A stretch of 64,000 bases of DNA from Prevotella sp. UBA2739 (GCA_002353525.1 DEJV01000033.1:1-64000); one strand, 5' to 3'. Positions 24,808 to 33,971 are shown, counted from the stretch's first letter. The notes: generated by a model not told the origin, from the sequence alone. Made by a program: numbers and translations.

Positions 24808-26154
24808 ATGAAAAAGTTCTTTACCAATTTGAAAGCTAAGCGGCTGATGGTTTCAGCATCGCTGATAGCTGTGTTCTCACTCCCGGCATCAGCCAGTGAA
24901 ACATGGTATGCCTATCATGCGCAGGTAGAAGCATACCCCACGGGTGCCGGACAGGTGTATATCTCTACAGAATCTGGGGTTCCCGAGTCGGAGCGCCAGT
25001 ATAGTGAGCGACAGACCAAGGAGATTGTTGCTAAATATGGCACGCTGTATGTCTATCCCAAGGCTAATGAGGGATGGCAGTGCATTGGTGTGACGACCGA
25101 CGAGCTCAACGAAAACGAAGAGTGGGTATATGTGGAGTCACTGTCCAGCATTGTTTACCCTGATCAGGAATACATCACTGTCAACATGCCCAATGGCATC
25201 CATACAAAAACCATAGACCCGGTTACGGGCACGGAGCAGGATGCCGACTCTGCCACTACAGCGACACTGATGCCGTTGGATCCGAACAACAGTTTCAAAA
25301 CCATCTTCACCCATGTGGCTGTCGATGAGTTTGACGATCAGGATGCACTGGGCTCAACGACAATCAGCAAACTGGCCAACGATATTGGCGACAAGGTGAC
25401 ACTGACGGCCACTCCGAACGATGAGCGCTGCCACTTCGTGAAATGGACACTCGACGGCAAAGACGTGTCGACAGAGGCCTCTATCGATGTGGATGTGACA
25501 GGCGTTGCCACTTATCTGGCACATTTCACTGCCGACTCTGCCGAGGTGCTGCACTTCGCTGAAGAGGGTGAATATAAGATGTGGTATAGTCCCGACACCC
25601 GCATCTCTATTCCTTCGAACGTGAATTACTTCTTCCTCTATGCCGACAGCGTGCAGAAAGAGGGTGACGAGATTGTTGCCAAGCCCAGTCCTTATCGCTA
25701 CAGCGTGAGCCCTGGCATTCCGACAATCCTCTACGGAAAAGGCGATGCCCAAATTGTGAAGACTCCTGCCAGTCCTAACGGTCTCGGCGACAACCTCTTT
25801 GCCTACTCGGGTGCCGACGGTGTGAAAATCGACACACTGGATGTGGAGAAAAAGTACTACACCTTCGACACCAATGCGGTCGTATTCAATCAGGTGAGCG
25901 GTACTATCGCCCCCAACACGGTTTATGTGGGTATACCCGACAGCGTGTTCACCAACGCCGGTAAAGAGGTGCCTGCCACCATTCCTTTGAAGAATCTGTC
26001 GAGCATCGCTACAGGCATTGCCGCACCTGTGGCCAAGCCCGTTGCCATCAGAAAAGGCATCTACACCATTGACGGCCGCCGTGTCGACGCCATGGAGCAG
26101 AAGGGTGTCTACATCTACGATGGCAAGAAAGTGCTTTATCGTAAAGGAAAGTAA
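24808..26154 (+). CDS. exported protein with InlB-type repeat and C-terminal sorting-like tail
   Basis: A 448-residue secreted protein of unknown function. The signal peptide ends SLPASASE. Residues about 180-245 (KVTLTATPNDERCHFVKW, ATYLAHFTAD) match the divergent InlB B-repeat or bacterial-repeat fold. The last 35 residues (GIYTIDGRRVDAM, KGVYIYDGKKVLYRKGK) resemble the conserved tail of many secreted Prevotella and Bacteroides proteins, which may be an export signal. The middle has no recognised domain. It is encoded 23 bp after the Lnb-like gene and 18 bp before the first TlpA gene, so it belongs to the operon. Confidence 0.8.
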   Translation: MKKFFTNLKAKRLMVSASLIAVFSLPASASETWYAYHAQVEAYPTGAGQVYISTESGVPESERQYSERQTKEIVAKYGTLYVYPKANEGWQCIGVTTDELNENEEWVYVESLSSIVYPDQEYITVNMPNGIHTKTIDPVTGTEQDADSATTATLMPLDPNNSFKTIFTHVAVDEFDDQDALGSTTISKLANDIGDKVTLTATPNDERCHFVKWTLDGKDVSTEASIDVDVTGVATYLAHFTADSAEVLHFAEEGEYKMWYSPDTRISIPSNVNYFFLYADSVQKEGDEIVAKPSPYRYSVSPGIPTILYGKGDAQIVKTPASPNGLGDNLFAYSGADGVKIDTLDVEKKYYTFDTNAVVFNQVSGTIAPNTVYVGIPDSVFTNAGKEVPATIPLKNLSSIATGIAAPVAKPVAIRKGIYTIDGRRVDAMEQKGVYIYDGKKVLYRKGK

Positions 26155-26172
26155 TCTCTCTGACGCAGAACA

Positions 26173-27210
26173 ATGAAAAAGTTCTTTTACTTACTGACCC
26201 TTCTTCTGAGCTTCCATACCATGCAAGCCCAGGAGAAGGGTTTTATCATTCATGGACAGGTCAATTTGCCCGACGGATATTCTGTGGGCATCGTCTGCCA
26301 AACCGACACCAACTTTTCGGTGTCTATTGCCGATAGTCATATCAAAGACGGCCAGTTCGTGCTTCGTGGCAAGCATATCGAGAGCCCCGCTCAGGGCACG
26401 CTCATGACCAACAATCTGGAGCTGGTGGAGAAGAACCAATGGCCCACCGATTCTATCCGCTGGACTTACAACGAGATATTCCTCTCTGACGGCAACCTGA
26501 CGTTTACCCCCGATTTCCGGCTCATCGGTACACAGGTGCAACGCGACTACAACGACCTGCTCGATATGGGCGGCGAGATGCAGGCCGACGGCTTTGCCTT
26601 TATCGACAAGCATCCGCAATCTGTCATCTCGCTCTATCTGGCTAACAAATTGCTGCAGCGGGGCTATAACCTCACCGACGAGCAGGTGTCTCACTTAGAG
26701 AACACCATTCGGCTGACAGGTGCTGACCCCGTGCGTGAGAAAGAGTATGCCAAGCGCATCCGTGCTGCCAAATATACGACGAAGGGCAGTGGCGTGACCG
26801 ACCTCGACCTGCTCGATGTGAACGGCAAACGTTGTCAGTTGGTGGATGTGGTGCCCCGTGGCAAGTATGTGCTCATCGACTTCTGGGCATCGTGGTGCGG
26901 CATGTGTCTGCATGCCATGCCCGAGGTGGCAGAGATCGCCAAGGACTTCAAGGACCGCTTCTGTGTAGTAGGTGTCTCTATTGACACGAAGGATGCCGCA
27001 TGGCGTAAGGCCATGGAGAAACATCCTGAGCCATGGCCGCAGTATATCACCACCAAGCAAGGCTATCAGGATCTCTTCGACAAATACCTGGTAGGCAACG
27101 GTGTACCTTACTATCTGCTTGTGGCTCCCGACGGCAAGGTCATCACCTCGCCCAGCCATCCATCGGATGTGCGTGAGTACCTAAACGGAATTGCAACGAA
27201 CAAAAAATAA
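26173..27210 (+). CDS. TlpA-type thioredoxin-fold protein, CGMC active site
   Basis: A 345-residue exported protein. The signal peptide is followed by an N-terminal beta-rich DUF4369-like domain (GFIIHGQVNLPDGYSVGIV) and a C-terminal thioredoxin fold of the AhpC/TSA-TlpA type from about residue 205. The redox motif reads WASWCGMCLHAMPE; CGMC replaces the common CGPC and would be expected to shift redox potential. The cis-proline loop is GNGVPYYLLV. Such proteins are periplasmic disulfide reductases. It is paired with a second paralogue starting 5 bp downstream. Confidence 0.9.
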   Translation: MKKFFYLLTLLLSFHTMQAQEKGFIIHGQVNLPDGYSVGIVCQTDTNFSVSIADSHIKDGQFVLRGKHIESPAQGTLMTNNLELVEKNQWPTDSIRWTYNEIFLSDGNLTFTPDFRLIGTQVQRDYNDLLDMGGEMQADGFAFIDKHPQSVISLYLANKLLQRGYNLTDEQVSHLENTIRLTGADPVREKEYAKRIRAAKYTTKGSGVTDLDLLDVNGKRCQLVDVVPRGKYVLIDFWASWCGMCLHAMPEVAEIAKDFKDRFCVVGVSIDTKDAAWRKAMEKHPEPWPQYITTKQGYQDLFDKYLVGNGVPYYLLVAPDGKVITSPSHPSDVREYLNGIATNKK

Positions 27211-27215
27211 AGACG

Positions 27216-28319
27216 ATGAAAAAACTATTATTGACCATCATGTCGGCCATGCTGCTGACTAGTGTTTCTGCCCAAAACGGCTATACCATCACTGGTACGG
27301 CAGAAGGAACTGTGAAGGGCGACACCATCTTTCTTTGCGAAATGCAAGGGTGGTTTGCCATGGTGCCTCTCGACACCGCTATCGTGAAAAAAGGCAAGTT
27401 CGAGTTTACCGGACAGTTTGACGGTTGCACCCATCGCTATCTGCTTGCCATGCACAAGGGCGAGAATGTGGCCACGGCAGCAATTTTGCTGGAGAATGCG
27501 CCCATCAGCGTGCAGATGTTTAAAGACGAGAAGAAAAACATCATCGTGGGCGGTCCCAGCGCCCGTTTGTGGGATGAGTATGAGCGCGGAGCCAAAGAGT
27601 TCGACGACCGTATGGCTGCCGACTGGAGCGTATGTCTGGACACACTTGTGCCCGAGGACAATAAGATTAAGGAGCGCCTGCTCGTGAATACCTACTCCGC
27701 AGACCGCAAGAACTATACCAAACGCTTCATGCTGCAGCACATAGGCACTCCCGTGGCCGACTATCTGCTGGCTCAGACACAGAGCGACTTCACGAAAGAA
27801 GAGCAGGAGCAACTGCTGAAACTCTTTGGGCAGCAAAAACAGCAGTTCTATGTCTATAAAGGCATCATGGCGCAGCGGGTCATAGACCAGCGTACAGGCG
27901 TCGGAGCACAATTCACCGACTTCAGTATGCCCGACCCCAAAGGCAAGATGATTAGTGTTTCCGACTACGTGAAAAAGAACAAATACACGCTCATCGATTT
28001 CTGGGCTTCATGGTGCGGTCCTTGCCGTGCGGAGATGCCTACCGTGGTGAAAGCCTACGACCTTTATCATGCCAAGGGCTTCGAGGTGGTCGGCGTGTCG
28101 CTCGACAACAACAAGGAAGCATGGATAAAAGCCATCGACCAGCTGAAGATGCCGTGGCCTCACATGAGCGACATTAAGGGCTGGGGTTGTGCCGGTGCTG
28201 CCCTCTACAATGTGAAAGGAATACCAGCCAACGTGCTTATCGACCAGCAAGGAAAGATTGTTGCCAAGAACCTGCGTGGCCAGGATTTGCTTGACAAAAT
28301 GGCTGAGTTGCTGAAATAA
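27216..28319 (+). CDS. TlpA-type thioredoxin-fold protein, CGPC active site
   Basis: A 367-residue paralogue of the preceding gene. The signal peptide (ending TSVSAQ) is followed by a DUF4369-like domain (YTITGTAEGTVKGDTIFLC) and a TlpA domain from about residue 228. The active site is DFWASWCGPCRAEMP and the cis-proline is in KGIPANVLID. Likely role: reduction of disulfides in exported proteins in the periplasm. It is the last gene of the nine-gene operon and is followed by a strong terminator at 28346. Confidence 0.92.
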   Translation: MKKLLLTIMSAMLLTSVSAQNGYTITGTAEGTVKGDTIFLCEMQGWFAMVPLDTAIVKKGKFEFTGQFDGCTHRYLLAMHKGENVATAAILLENAPISVQMFKDEKKNIIVGGPSARLWDEYERGAKEFDDRMAADWSVCLDTLVPEDNKIKERLLVNTYSADRKNYTKRFMLQHIGTPVADYLLAQTQSDFTKEEQEQLLKLFGQQKQQFYVYKGIMAQRVIDQRTGVGAQFTDFSMPDPKGKMISVSDYVKKNKYTLIDFWASWCGPCRAEMPTVVKAYDLYHAKGFEVVGVSLDNNKEAWIKAIDQLKMPWPHMSDIKGWGCAGAALYNVKGIPANVLIDQQGKIVAKNLRGQDLLDKMAELLK

Positions 28320-28345
28320 AGTTTTTGAATAAAAGAAAAAGTATT

Positions 28346-28388
28346 CTTATGCTCAGTTTGATTTTCTTGCTGAGCATAAGTTTTTTTG
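28346..28388 (+). terminator. terminator of the ECF-controlled SusCD operon
   Basis: CTTATGCTCAG (28346-28356) pairs perfectly with CTGAGCATAAG (28370-28380), followed by TTTTTTTG. This marks the end of the operon that begins with fecR. Confidence 0.92.
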
Positions 28389-28433
28389 TTTCTGAAGCCT
28401 CTGCCCGCCAATAAACTTCAGTACCAAAACCAC

Positions 28434-28638
28434 TACCACATTTTGGTACTGCCAGTACCAAGCGTTGGTACTCACGCTACCAAGCATCGGTAGGCAGGCT
28501 ACCAAGCATTGGTAGTGAGGCTACCAGTCATTGGTACGCACGCTACCAATCGTTGGTAGCCCACTCGGTATGTAGTTTAACTGGCTTTTCCTGATTTCAC
28601 TAGACACTTTTTCTCTTCATGATGCTGAAACAGTAGAC
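28434..28638. repeat. 22-bp palindromic array with flanking module, copy A
   Basis: Six contiguous 22-bp units start at 28434, 28456, 28478, 28500, 28522 and 28544. Each has a 15-bp dyad core of the type TACCAAGCGTTGGTA plus a 7-bp linker such as CTCACGC. The array ends in GTATGTAGTTTAAC (28568-28581), then a block TAGACAC...GCTGAAACAGTAGAC (28601-28638). Both flanking pieces recur at the second array near 53.5 kb. No gene lies within. Confidence 0.88.
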
Positions 28639-28848
28639 GGTTATTTCCTAATCTTACTGAATCAATAGACACAAACGGGAAAGCTGTGCTGATTTTGTCG
28701 ACACTCATGCTGCAAAGCGTTGGTGCCCTGTCGTCCTGACGGCGAGCCTGGGCTTCAACATGCCTGGGAAGAAGGTCGCAAAATAGTAAAAGGGTATTCG
28801 TTCTTGAAGTTTCTTTCTCCTACTGGCTCATAATTCGATATTTTTGTG
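28639..28848. other. intergenic stretch before purL
   Basis: I see no gene here. A further ATAGACAC (about 28663) may be a degenerate copy of the TAGACAC block. The rest holds no hairpin or reading frame that I can support. Confidence 0.5.
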
Positions 28849-28856
28849 TAAATTTG
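28849..28856 (+). promoter_or_regulatory. -7 element for purL
   Basis: TAAATTTG lies 33 bp before the purL ATG at 28890. No PurR box or purine riboswitch was recognised. Confidence 0.55.
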
Positions 28857-28889
28857 CAGGCAGAAATCAAAATAACAAAAAATATCAGT

Positions 28890-31800
28890 ATGATTCTTTT
28901 TTTTAGAACCACCCAGAAGAGCATCATTGCTACGCAAGTAGACCATCAGCTCACCCCAGACGAAATCAACGAACTATGTTGGCTTTATGGCGATGCCAAG
29001 CCTGAACAGACAGAGACGCTGGAAGGCTTCTTTGTCGGACCGCGTCGCGAGATGATTACTCCTTGGAGTACCAATGCTGTGGAGATTACACAGAACATGG
29101 GATTGAAAGGCATTCAGCGCATTGAGGAGTATTTCCCCGTAGAAAGTAAGGATGCCGAGCACGACGAGATGCTGCAGCGCATGTACAACGGACTGAATCA
29201 GGACATCTTCACCGTGAATATCCAGCCCGAGCCCATCAAGCACATTGAGAATCTGGAGGAATATAACGAGCAGGAGGGTCTGGCTCTCTCGCCTGAAGAG
29301 ATTGACTATCTGCACAATATAGAGAAGCAGAATGGAAGGCCGTTGACCGACTCGGAGATTTTCGGTTTTGCACAGATCAACTCTGAGCACTGCCGCCACA
29401 AGATTTTCGGCGGCACCTTCATTATCGACGGGCAGGAGAAAGAGTCGAGCCTGTTCCAGATGATTAAAAAGACAACGCAGGAGAATCCTAACAAGATATT
29501 GTCGGCCTATAAAGATAATGTGGCGTTCGCACAAGGACCGGTGGTAGAGCAGTTTGCCCCTGCCGACCAGTCAACAAGCGACTACTTCCGCGTGAAGGAC
29601 ATCGAGAGTGTCATCTCGCTGAAGGCCGAGACCCACAACTTCCCCACCACAGTGGAGCCCTTCAACGGTGCTGCCACAGGTACGGGTGGAGAGATTCGCG
29701 ACCGTATGGGTGGCGGAACAGGCTCGTGGCCTATTGCCGGTACGGCGGTCTACATGACGGCCTATCCGCGCCTTACCGATGATGACAACGCCGCACGCGA
29801 CTGGGAAGACATCCTGCCCGTTCGCCAGTGGCTCTATCAGACGCCTGAGCAGATACTGATCAAGGCTTCTAACGGTGCCTCTGATTTCGGAAACAAGTTC
29901 GGTCAGCCGCTCATCTGCGGTTCCGTACTCACTTTCGAGCATCAGGAGGCTCCCACGGAGACAGCAGGTGGGGCTAAGTATGCCTACGACAAGGTGATCA
30001 TGCTGGCAGGCGGTGTGGGTTATGGCACCAAGCGCGACTGTCTGAAGAAAGAGCCGCAAAAAGGCAATAAGGTGGTGGTTGTCGGCGGCGACAACTATCG
30101 CATTGGTCTGGGCGGCGGCTCGGTGTCGTCGGTAGATACCGGCCGCTACAGCAACGGCATTGAACTGAATGCCGTTCAGCGCGCAAACCCCGAAATGCAG
30201 AAACGCGCCTACAACCTGGTGCGTGCACTCTGCGAAGAAGATAACAACCCCGTAGTGAGCATTCACGACCACGGTTCGGCAGGCCATCTGAACTGTCTTT
30301 CTGAGTTGGTCGAGGAATGTGGCGGCGAGATAGATATGAGCCAGCTCCCCATTGGCGACAAGACACTGAGTGCCAAAGAGATTATTGCCAACGAGAGTCA
30401 GGAGCGCATGGGACTGCTCATCGACGAGAAACATATTGAGCATGTGCGCCAGATTGCCGAGCGCGAGCGTGCCCCGCTCTATGTGGTAGGTGAGACTACC
30501 GGCGACGCCCACTTCTCGTTCAAGCAGGCCGACGGCGTGAAACCGTTCGACCTTGATGTGGCACAGATGTTCGGCCACTCGCCCAAGACCATCATGCGCG
30601 ATGAGACCGTAGAGCGTCATTATGCAGAGGTAGATTATAATAAGGATACGAAGGATGCTGCATTTGCAGATCAGCTTCATCAATATCTGGAGCGCGTGCT
30701 GCAGCTGGAGGCTGTAGCCTGCAAAGACTGGCTCACCAACAAGGTGGACCGCTCGGTGACAGGTAAGATTGCCCGTCAGCAGTGCCAGGGAGTGATTCAG
30801 CTTCCGCTGAGCGACTGTGGTGTGGTGGCACTCGACTATCGTGGAGAAAAAGGTATTGCCACAGCACTGGGACATGCTCCTCAGGCCGGACTGGCTTCGC
30901 CGGCAGCAGGCAGTGTGTTGTCGGTAGCCGAGGCACTGACCAACATTGTGTGGGCACCGCTTGCCGAGGGACTCGACAGCGTCAGCCTGTCGGCTAACTG
31001 GATGTGGCCTTGCCGCTCGCAGAAAGGCGAGGATGCCCGTCTGTACGAAGGCGTGAAAGCCTTGTCGGACTTCTGCTGCGACCTGCACATCAACGTGCCT
31101 ACCGGAAAAGACTCGCTCTCGCTGAGCCAGCAATATCCCAATGGCGAGAAGATTATCTCGCCGGGAACAGTCATCGTGAGTGCCGGCGGCGAGGTGAAGG
31201 ATATCAAGAAGGTGGTGAGCCCCGTGCTGTTGAGCAACAAAAATGCCAGCATCTATCATATCGACTTCTCGTTCGATGAGCAACGCCTCGGCGGATCGGC
31301 CTTTGCCCAGAGTCTGGGTAAGGTGGGCGATGATGTGCCTACGGTGAAGAATGCGGAGTATTTTGCCGATTGCTTCAATGCCATACAAGAGCTCATTGAG
31401 AAGGGATGGATTGTAGCCGGACATGACATTTCGGCCGGTGGACTGATTACCACACTGCTGGAGATGTGTTTCGCCAACAATCGGGGTGGAATGCACATCA
31501 ACCTGCACGATATTTGTGCCGACGGCGACGTCGTGAAGACACTCTTTGCCGAGAATCCTGGTGTCATCATCCAGGTGAAAGACGAGCATAAGTTCGAGCT
31601 GCGTGAGTTCTTTGAGGACCGTGGCATCGGTTTTGCCAAGATTGGCTATCCTGTTGAGGACGGACGCGAGCTGATTGTGAAGGCTGGCGATGAGGAATAC
31701 ACCTTCGACATCGACCACCTGCGCGACGTGTGGTATAAGACCAGCTACCTGCTCGACCGTAAGCAGAGCTTCAACGGCAAGGCGAAGGAACGCTTCGCAA

Positions 31801-32669
31801 ACTATAAGGTACAGCCTTTGCAGATGAAATTCCCGAAAGGATTCAACGGCACACTTGCCCAATACGGGCTCAGCTGGCGCCACGACCTGGGCAATGCGCC
31901 TAAGGCAGCCATCATCCGTGAGAAGGGTACCAATGGTGAGCGCGAGATGGCCTATTCGCTCTATCTGGCTGGTTTTGACGTGAAAGACGTGATGATGACC
32001 GACCTTATCACTGGCCGCGAGACGCTCGACGACATTCAGATGATTGTCTTCTGTGGCGGATTCTCGAATAGCGACGTGCTCGGCTCGGCCAAGGGATGGG
32101 CTGGAGCATTCCTCTATAACCCGAAGGCCAAGGAGGCACTCGATAAGTTCTATGCCCGTGAGGACACCCTCTCGCTCGGCATCTGCAACGGTTGCCAGCT
32201 GATGGTGGAACTGGGATTGGTTGGTGAGCAGAATGATGCAAACAACTCGTCAACTAGAACAAGAATGCTGCACAACGACTCGCACAAGTTTGAAAGTGCA
32301 TTCCTGACATTGCAAATCCCGAAGAATGAGAGTGTGATGTTTGGTTCGCTGAGCGGTTCGAAACTTGGCATCTGGGTGGCTCATGGCGAGGGTAAGTTCC
32401 ATCTGCCCAAGCCCGAGGACCATTACCACGTAATAGCCAAATACAACTATAGCGGATATCCAGCCAATCCTAACGGTTCTGACTATGATGTGGCAGGTAT
32501 CTGTAGTGCCGACGGACGACATCTGGCAATGATGCCTCATTTGGAGCGTGCTATCTTCCCATGGCAGAACGCCTGGTATCCGCAGGACCGTCGTGCAGAC
32601 GAGGTGACTCCATGGATAGAGGCCTTTGTCAACGCACGTCGTTGGTTGGAAGAAAAGGTTAAGAAGTAA
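28890..32669 (+). CDS. purL: phosphoribosylformylglycinamidine synthase, large single-chain form
   Basis: Catalyses the ATP- and glutamine-dependent conversion of FGAR to FGAM in purine synthesis. The 1259-residue protein contains both synthetase halves and the glutaminase, as in proteobacterial and eukaryotic PurL rather than the split PurL/Q/S type. Landmarks are INSEHCRHKIFGG, AETHNFPTTVEPFNGAATG, DRMGGGTGSWPI, HDISAGGLITTLLEM, and the C-terminal class I amidotransferase with LGICNGCQLMVELG (nucleophile Cys) and WVAHGEGKFHLP. The start at 28890 (MILFFRTTQKS) follows the promoter directly. It is followed 5 bp later by a chromate transporter gene. Confidence 0.97.
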   Translation: MILFFRTTQKSIIATQVDHQLTPDEINELCWLYGDAKPEQTETLEGFFVGPRREMITPWSTNAVEITQNMGLKGIQRIEEYFPVESKDAEHDEMLQRMYNGLNQDIFTVNIQPEPIKHIENLEEYNEQEGLALSPEEIDYLHNIEKQNGRPLTDSEIFGFAQINSEHCRHKIFGGTFIIDGQEKESSLFQMIKKTTQENPNKILSAYKDNVAFAQGPVVEQFAPADQSTSDYFRVKDIESVISLKAETHNFPTTVEPFNGAATGTGGEIRDRMGGGTGSWPIAGTAVYMTAYPRLTDDDNAARDWEDILPVRQWLYQTPEQILIKASNGASDFGNKFGQPLICGSVLTFEHQEAPTETAGGAKYAYDKVIMLAGGVGYGTKRDCLKKEPQKGNKVVVVGGDNYRIGLGGGSVSSVDTGRYSNGIELNAVQRANPEMQKRAYNLVRALCEEDNNPVVSIHDHGSAGHLNCLSELVEECGGEIDMSQLPIGDKTLSAKEIIANESQERMGLLIDEKHIEHVRQIAERERAPLYVVGETTGDAHFSFKQADGVKPFDLDVAQMFGHSPKTIMRDETVERHYAEVDYNKDTKDAAFADQLHQYLERVLQLEAVACKDWLTNKVDRSVTGKIARQQCQGVIQLPLSDCGVVALDYRGEKGIATALGHAPQAGLASPAAGSVLSVAEALTNIVWAPLAEGLDSVSLSANWMWPCRSQKGEDARLYEGVKALSDFCCDLHINVPTGKDSLSLSQQYPNGEKIISPGTVIVSAGGEVKDIKKVVSPVLLSNKNASIYHIDFSFDEQRLGGSAFAQSLGKVGDDVPTVKNAEYFADCFNAIQELIEKGWIVAGHDISAGGLITTLLEMCFANNRGGMHINLHDICADGDVVKTLFAENPGVIIQVKDEHKFELREFFEDRGIGFAKIGYPVEDGRELIVKAGDEEYTFDIDHLRDVWYKTSYLLDRKQSFNGKAKERFANYKVQPLQMKFPKGFNGTLAQYGLSWRHDLGNAPKAAIIREKGTNGEREMAYSLYLAGFDVKDVMMTDLITGRETLDDIQMIVFCGGFSNSDVLGSAKGWAGAFLYNPKAKEALDKFYAREDTLSLGICNGCQLMVELGLVGEQNDANNSSTRTRMLHNDSHKFESAFLTLQIPKNESVMFGSLSGSKLGIWVAHGEGKFHLPKPEDHYHVIAKYNYSGYPANPNGSDYDVAGICSADGRHLAMMPHLERAIFPWQNAWYPQDRRADEVTPWIEAFVNARRWLEEKVKK

Positions 32670-32674
32670 AAACG

Positions 32675-33229
32675 ATGAACAACATCTATTGGACATCCTT
32701 TCTCACCTTCTTTAAGATTGGCGCATTCACCCTCGGGGGTGGATACGCCATGATTCCTATTATTGAGGCCGAAGTGGTGGAGAAGCACAAATGGATTAGC
32801 AAGGAAGAGTTTCTCGACCTGATAGCCGTGGCGCAGAGTTGTCCAGGTGTGTTTGCCGCAAACATCAGCATCTTCATCGGCTATAAGCTGAGACAGGTGA
32901 AGGGCGCCGTGTGCTGCTGTCTGGGCGCGGTGCTTCCGTCGTTCCTTATCATTCTGCTCATTGCCATGTTCTTCCACCGCTTCTCAGAGAATCAGGTGGT
33001 GCAGTCCATCTTCCGCGGCATCCGTCCGGCGGTGGTGGCACTCATTGCCGTTCCCACTTTCAAGTTGGCCAAGAGTGCGAAGATATCGCTTGTAAACTGC
33101 TGGATACCTATTGCCGGTGCGTTAGCCATCTGGGCGCTGGGTGTCTCGCCCATACTTGTCATTCTGGCGGCAGGACTGGGCGGTTGGCTGTATGGCCGCT
33201 TTGTGGAAGCTCCAGAAGAGAAACCCTAG
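32675..33229 (+). CDS. short-chain chromate transporter family protein, first half
   Basis: A 184-residue inner-membrane protein of the CHR family, with one CHR domain instead of two. The start reads FKIGAFTLGGGYAMIPIIEAEVV, followed by FLDLIAVAQSCPGVFAANIS, both family motifs. Short-chain CHR proteins are usually encoded in pairs and are expected to form a heterodimer; the partner is at 33360. Substrate may be chromate/sulfate or another anion. It begins 5 bp after purL. Its last codons (CCC TAG) run into the 10-bp repeat array. Confidence 0.9.
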   Translation: MNNIYWTSFLTFFKIGAFTLGGGYAMIPIIEAEVVEKHKWISKEEFLDLIAVAQSCPGVFAANISIFIGYKLRQVKGAVCCCLGAVLPSFLIILLIAMFFHRFSENQVVQSIFRGIRPAVVALIAVPTFKLAKSAKISLVNCWIPIAGALAIWALGVSPILVILAAGLGGWLYGRFVEAPEEKP

Positions 33230-33335
33230 ATAATTATAGGAATGCCTAGGAAAACCTAGGAATCCCTAGGAAAGCCTAGAAATCCCTGGGAAAACCTAGA
33301 AATGCCTAGGAATCCCTAGGAAAACCTAAAACCCA
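33225..33335. repeat. 10-bp CTAGGAAAAC-type tandem array, copy 1
   Basis: About eleven units of exactly 10 bp (CTAGGAAAAC, CTAGGAATCC, CTAGAAATCC and similar) fill the gap between the two chromate transporter genes. The first unit includes the stop codon of the upstream gene. A second array of the same type is at 46884-46950. Confidence 0.88.
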
Positions 33336-33359
33336 TAGCCTAATAAAGAGTAGAAAACA

Positions 33360-33935
33360 ATGATATACCTCTATCTTTTCATCACCTTTTTCCAGATAGG
33401 CCTCTTCGGATTTGGCGGAGGCTATGGCATGCTGTCGCTCATTCAGGGCGAAGTGGTGCACCACTGGCACTGGATGAATACGGCAGAGTTTACGGATATC
33501 GTAGCTATCAGTCAGATGACACCCGGGCCCATCGGCATCAATTCGGCCACCTATTGTGGCTACACAGCCGTGCATAATGCCGGTTATGGTGGTATGATGG
33601 CTGTTTTGGGCAGTTTCACCGCCACCTTTGCGCTGGTGCTGCCGTCGCTGATACTGATGATTCTCATCAGCAAGATGTTTATGAAATACATGCACACGGC
33701 TACGGTGCAGTCGGTGTTTATGGGCTTGCGTCCGGCTGTGGTGGGCCTGTTGGGTGCTGCCACCTTATTATTAATGACGAGCGAGAACTTCTCTACGCCA
33801 AGTGAGAATCCATGGCAGTTCTGGATCAGCGTGTTCCTTTTCTGCGCCACCTTCGTAGGTACTTACTGGATGAAAATCAACCCCATCCGCATGATTATGT
33901 ATGCCGGATTTGCAGGACTGCTGCTCTTGTATTGA
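33360..33935 (+). CDS. short-chain chromate transporter family protein, second half
   Basis: A 191-residue membrane protein paralogous to the gene at 32675. Signature segments are FFQIGLFGFGGGYGMLSLIQGEVV and FTDIVAISQMTPGPIGINSATY, where the T-P-G-P-I-G form is typical of the second partner. The pair together equals one full-length ChrA transporter. The 10-bp array separates the two genes by 130 bp, yet they are in the same direction and probably co-expressed. Confidence 0.9.
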   Translation: MIYLYLFITFFQIGLFGFGGGYGMLSLIQGEVVHHWHWMNTAEFTDIVAISQMTPGPIGINSATYCGYTAVHNAGYGGMMAVLGSFTATFALVLPSLILMILISKMFMKYMHTATVQSVFMGLRPAVVGLLGAATLLLMTSENFSTPSENPWQFWISVFLFCATFVGTYWMKINPIRMIMYAGFAGLLLLY

Positions 33936-33971
33936 CGTTCAAACAAAAACTAACAAATATTGAAACCTTCA

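Noticed and set aside
28434..28565. CRISPR-like array in the TACC/GGTA repeats
   Set aside because: Linkers are only 7 bp and partly conserved, and there are no cas genes in the window.
29571..31883. 770-residue open frame on the minus strand opposite purL
   Set aside because: purL is unambiguous on the plus strand; the antisense product has no domain or start signal.
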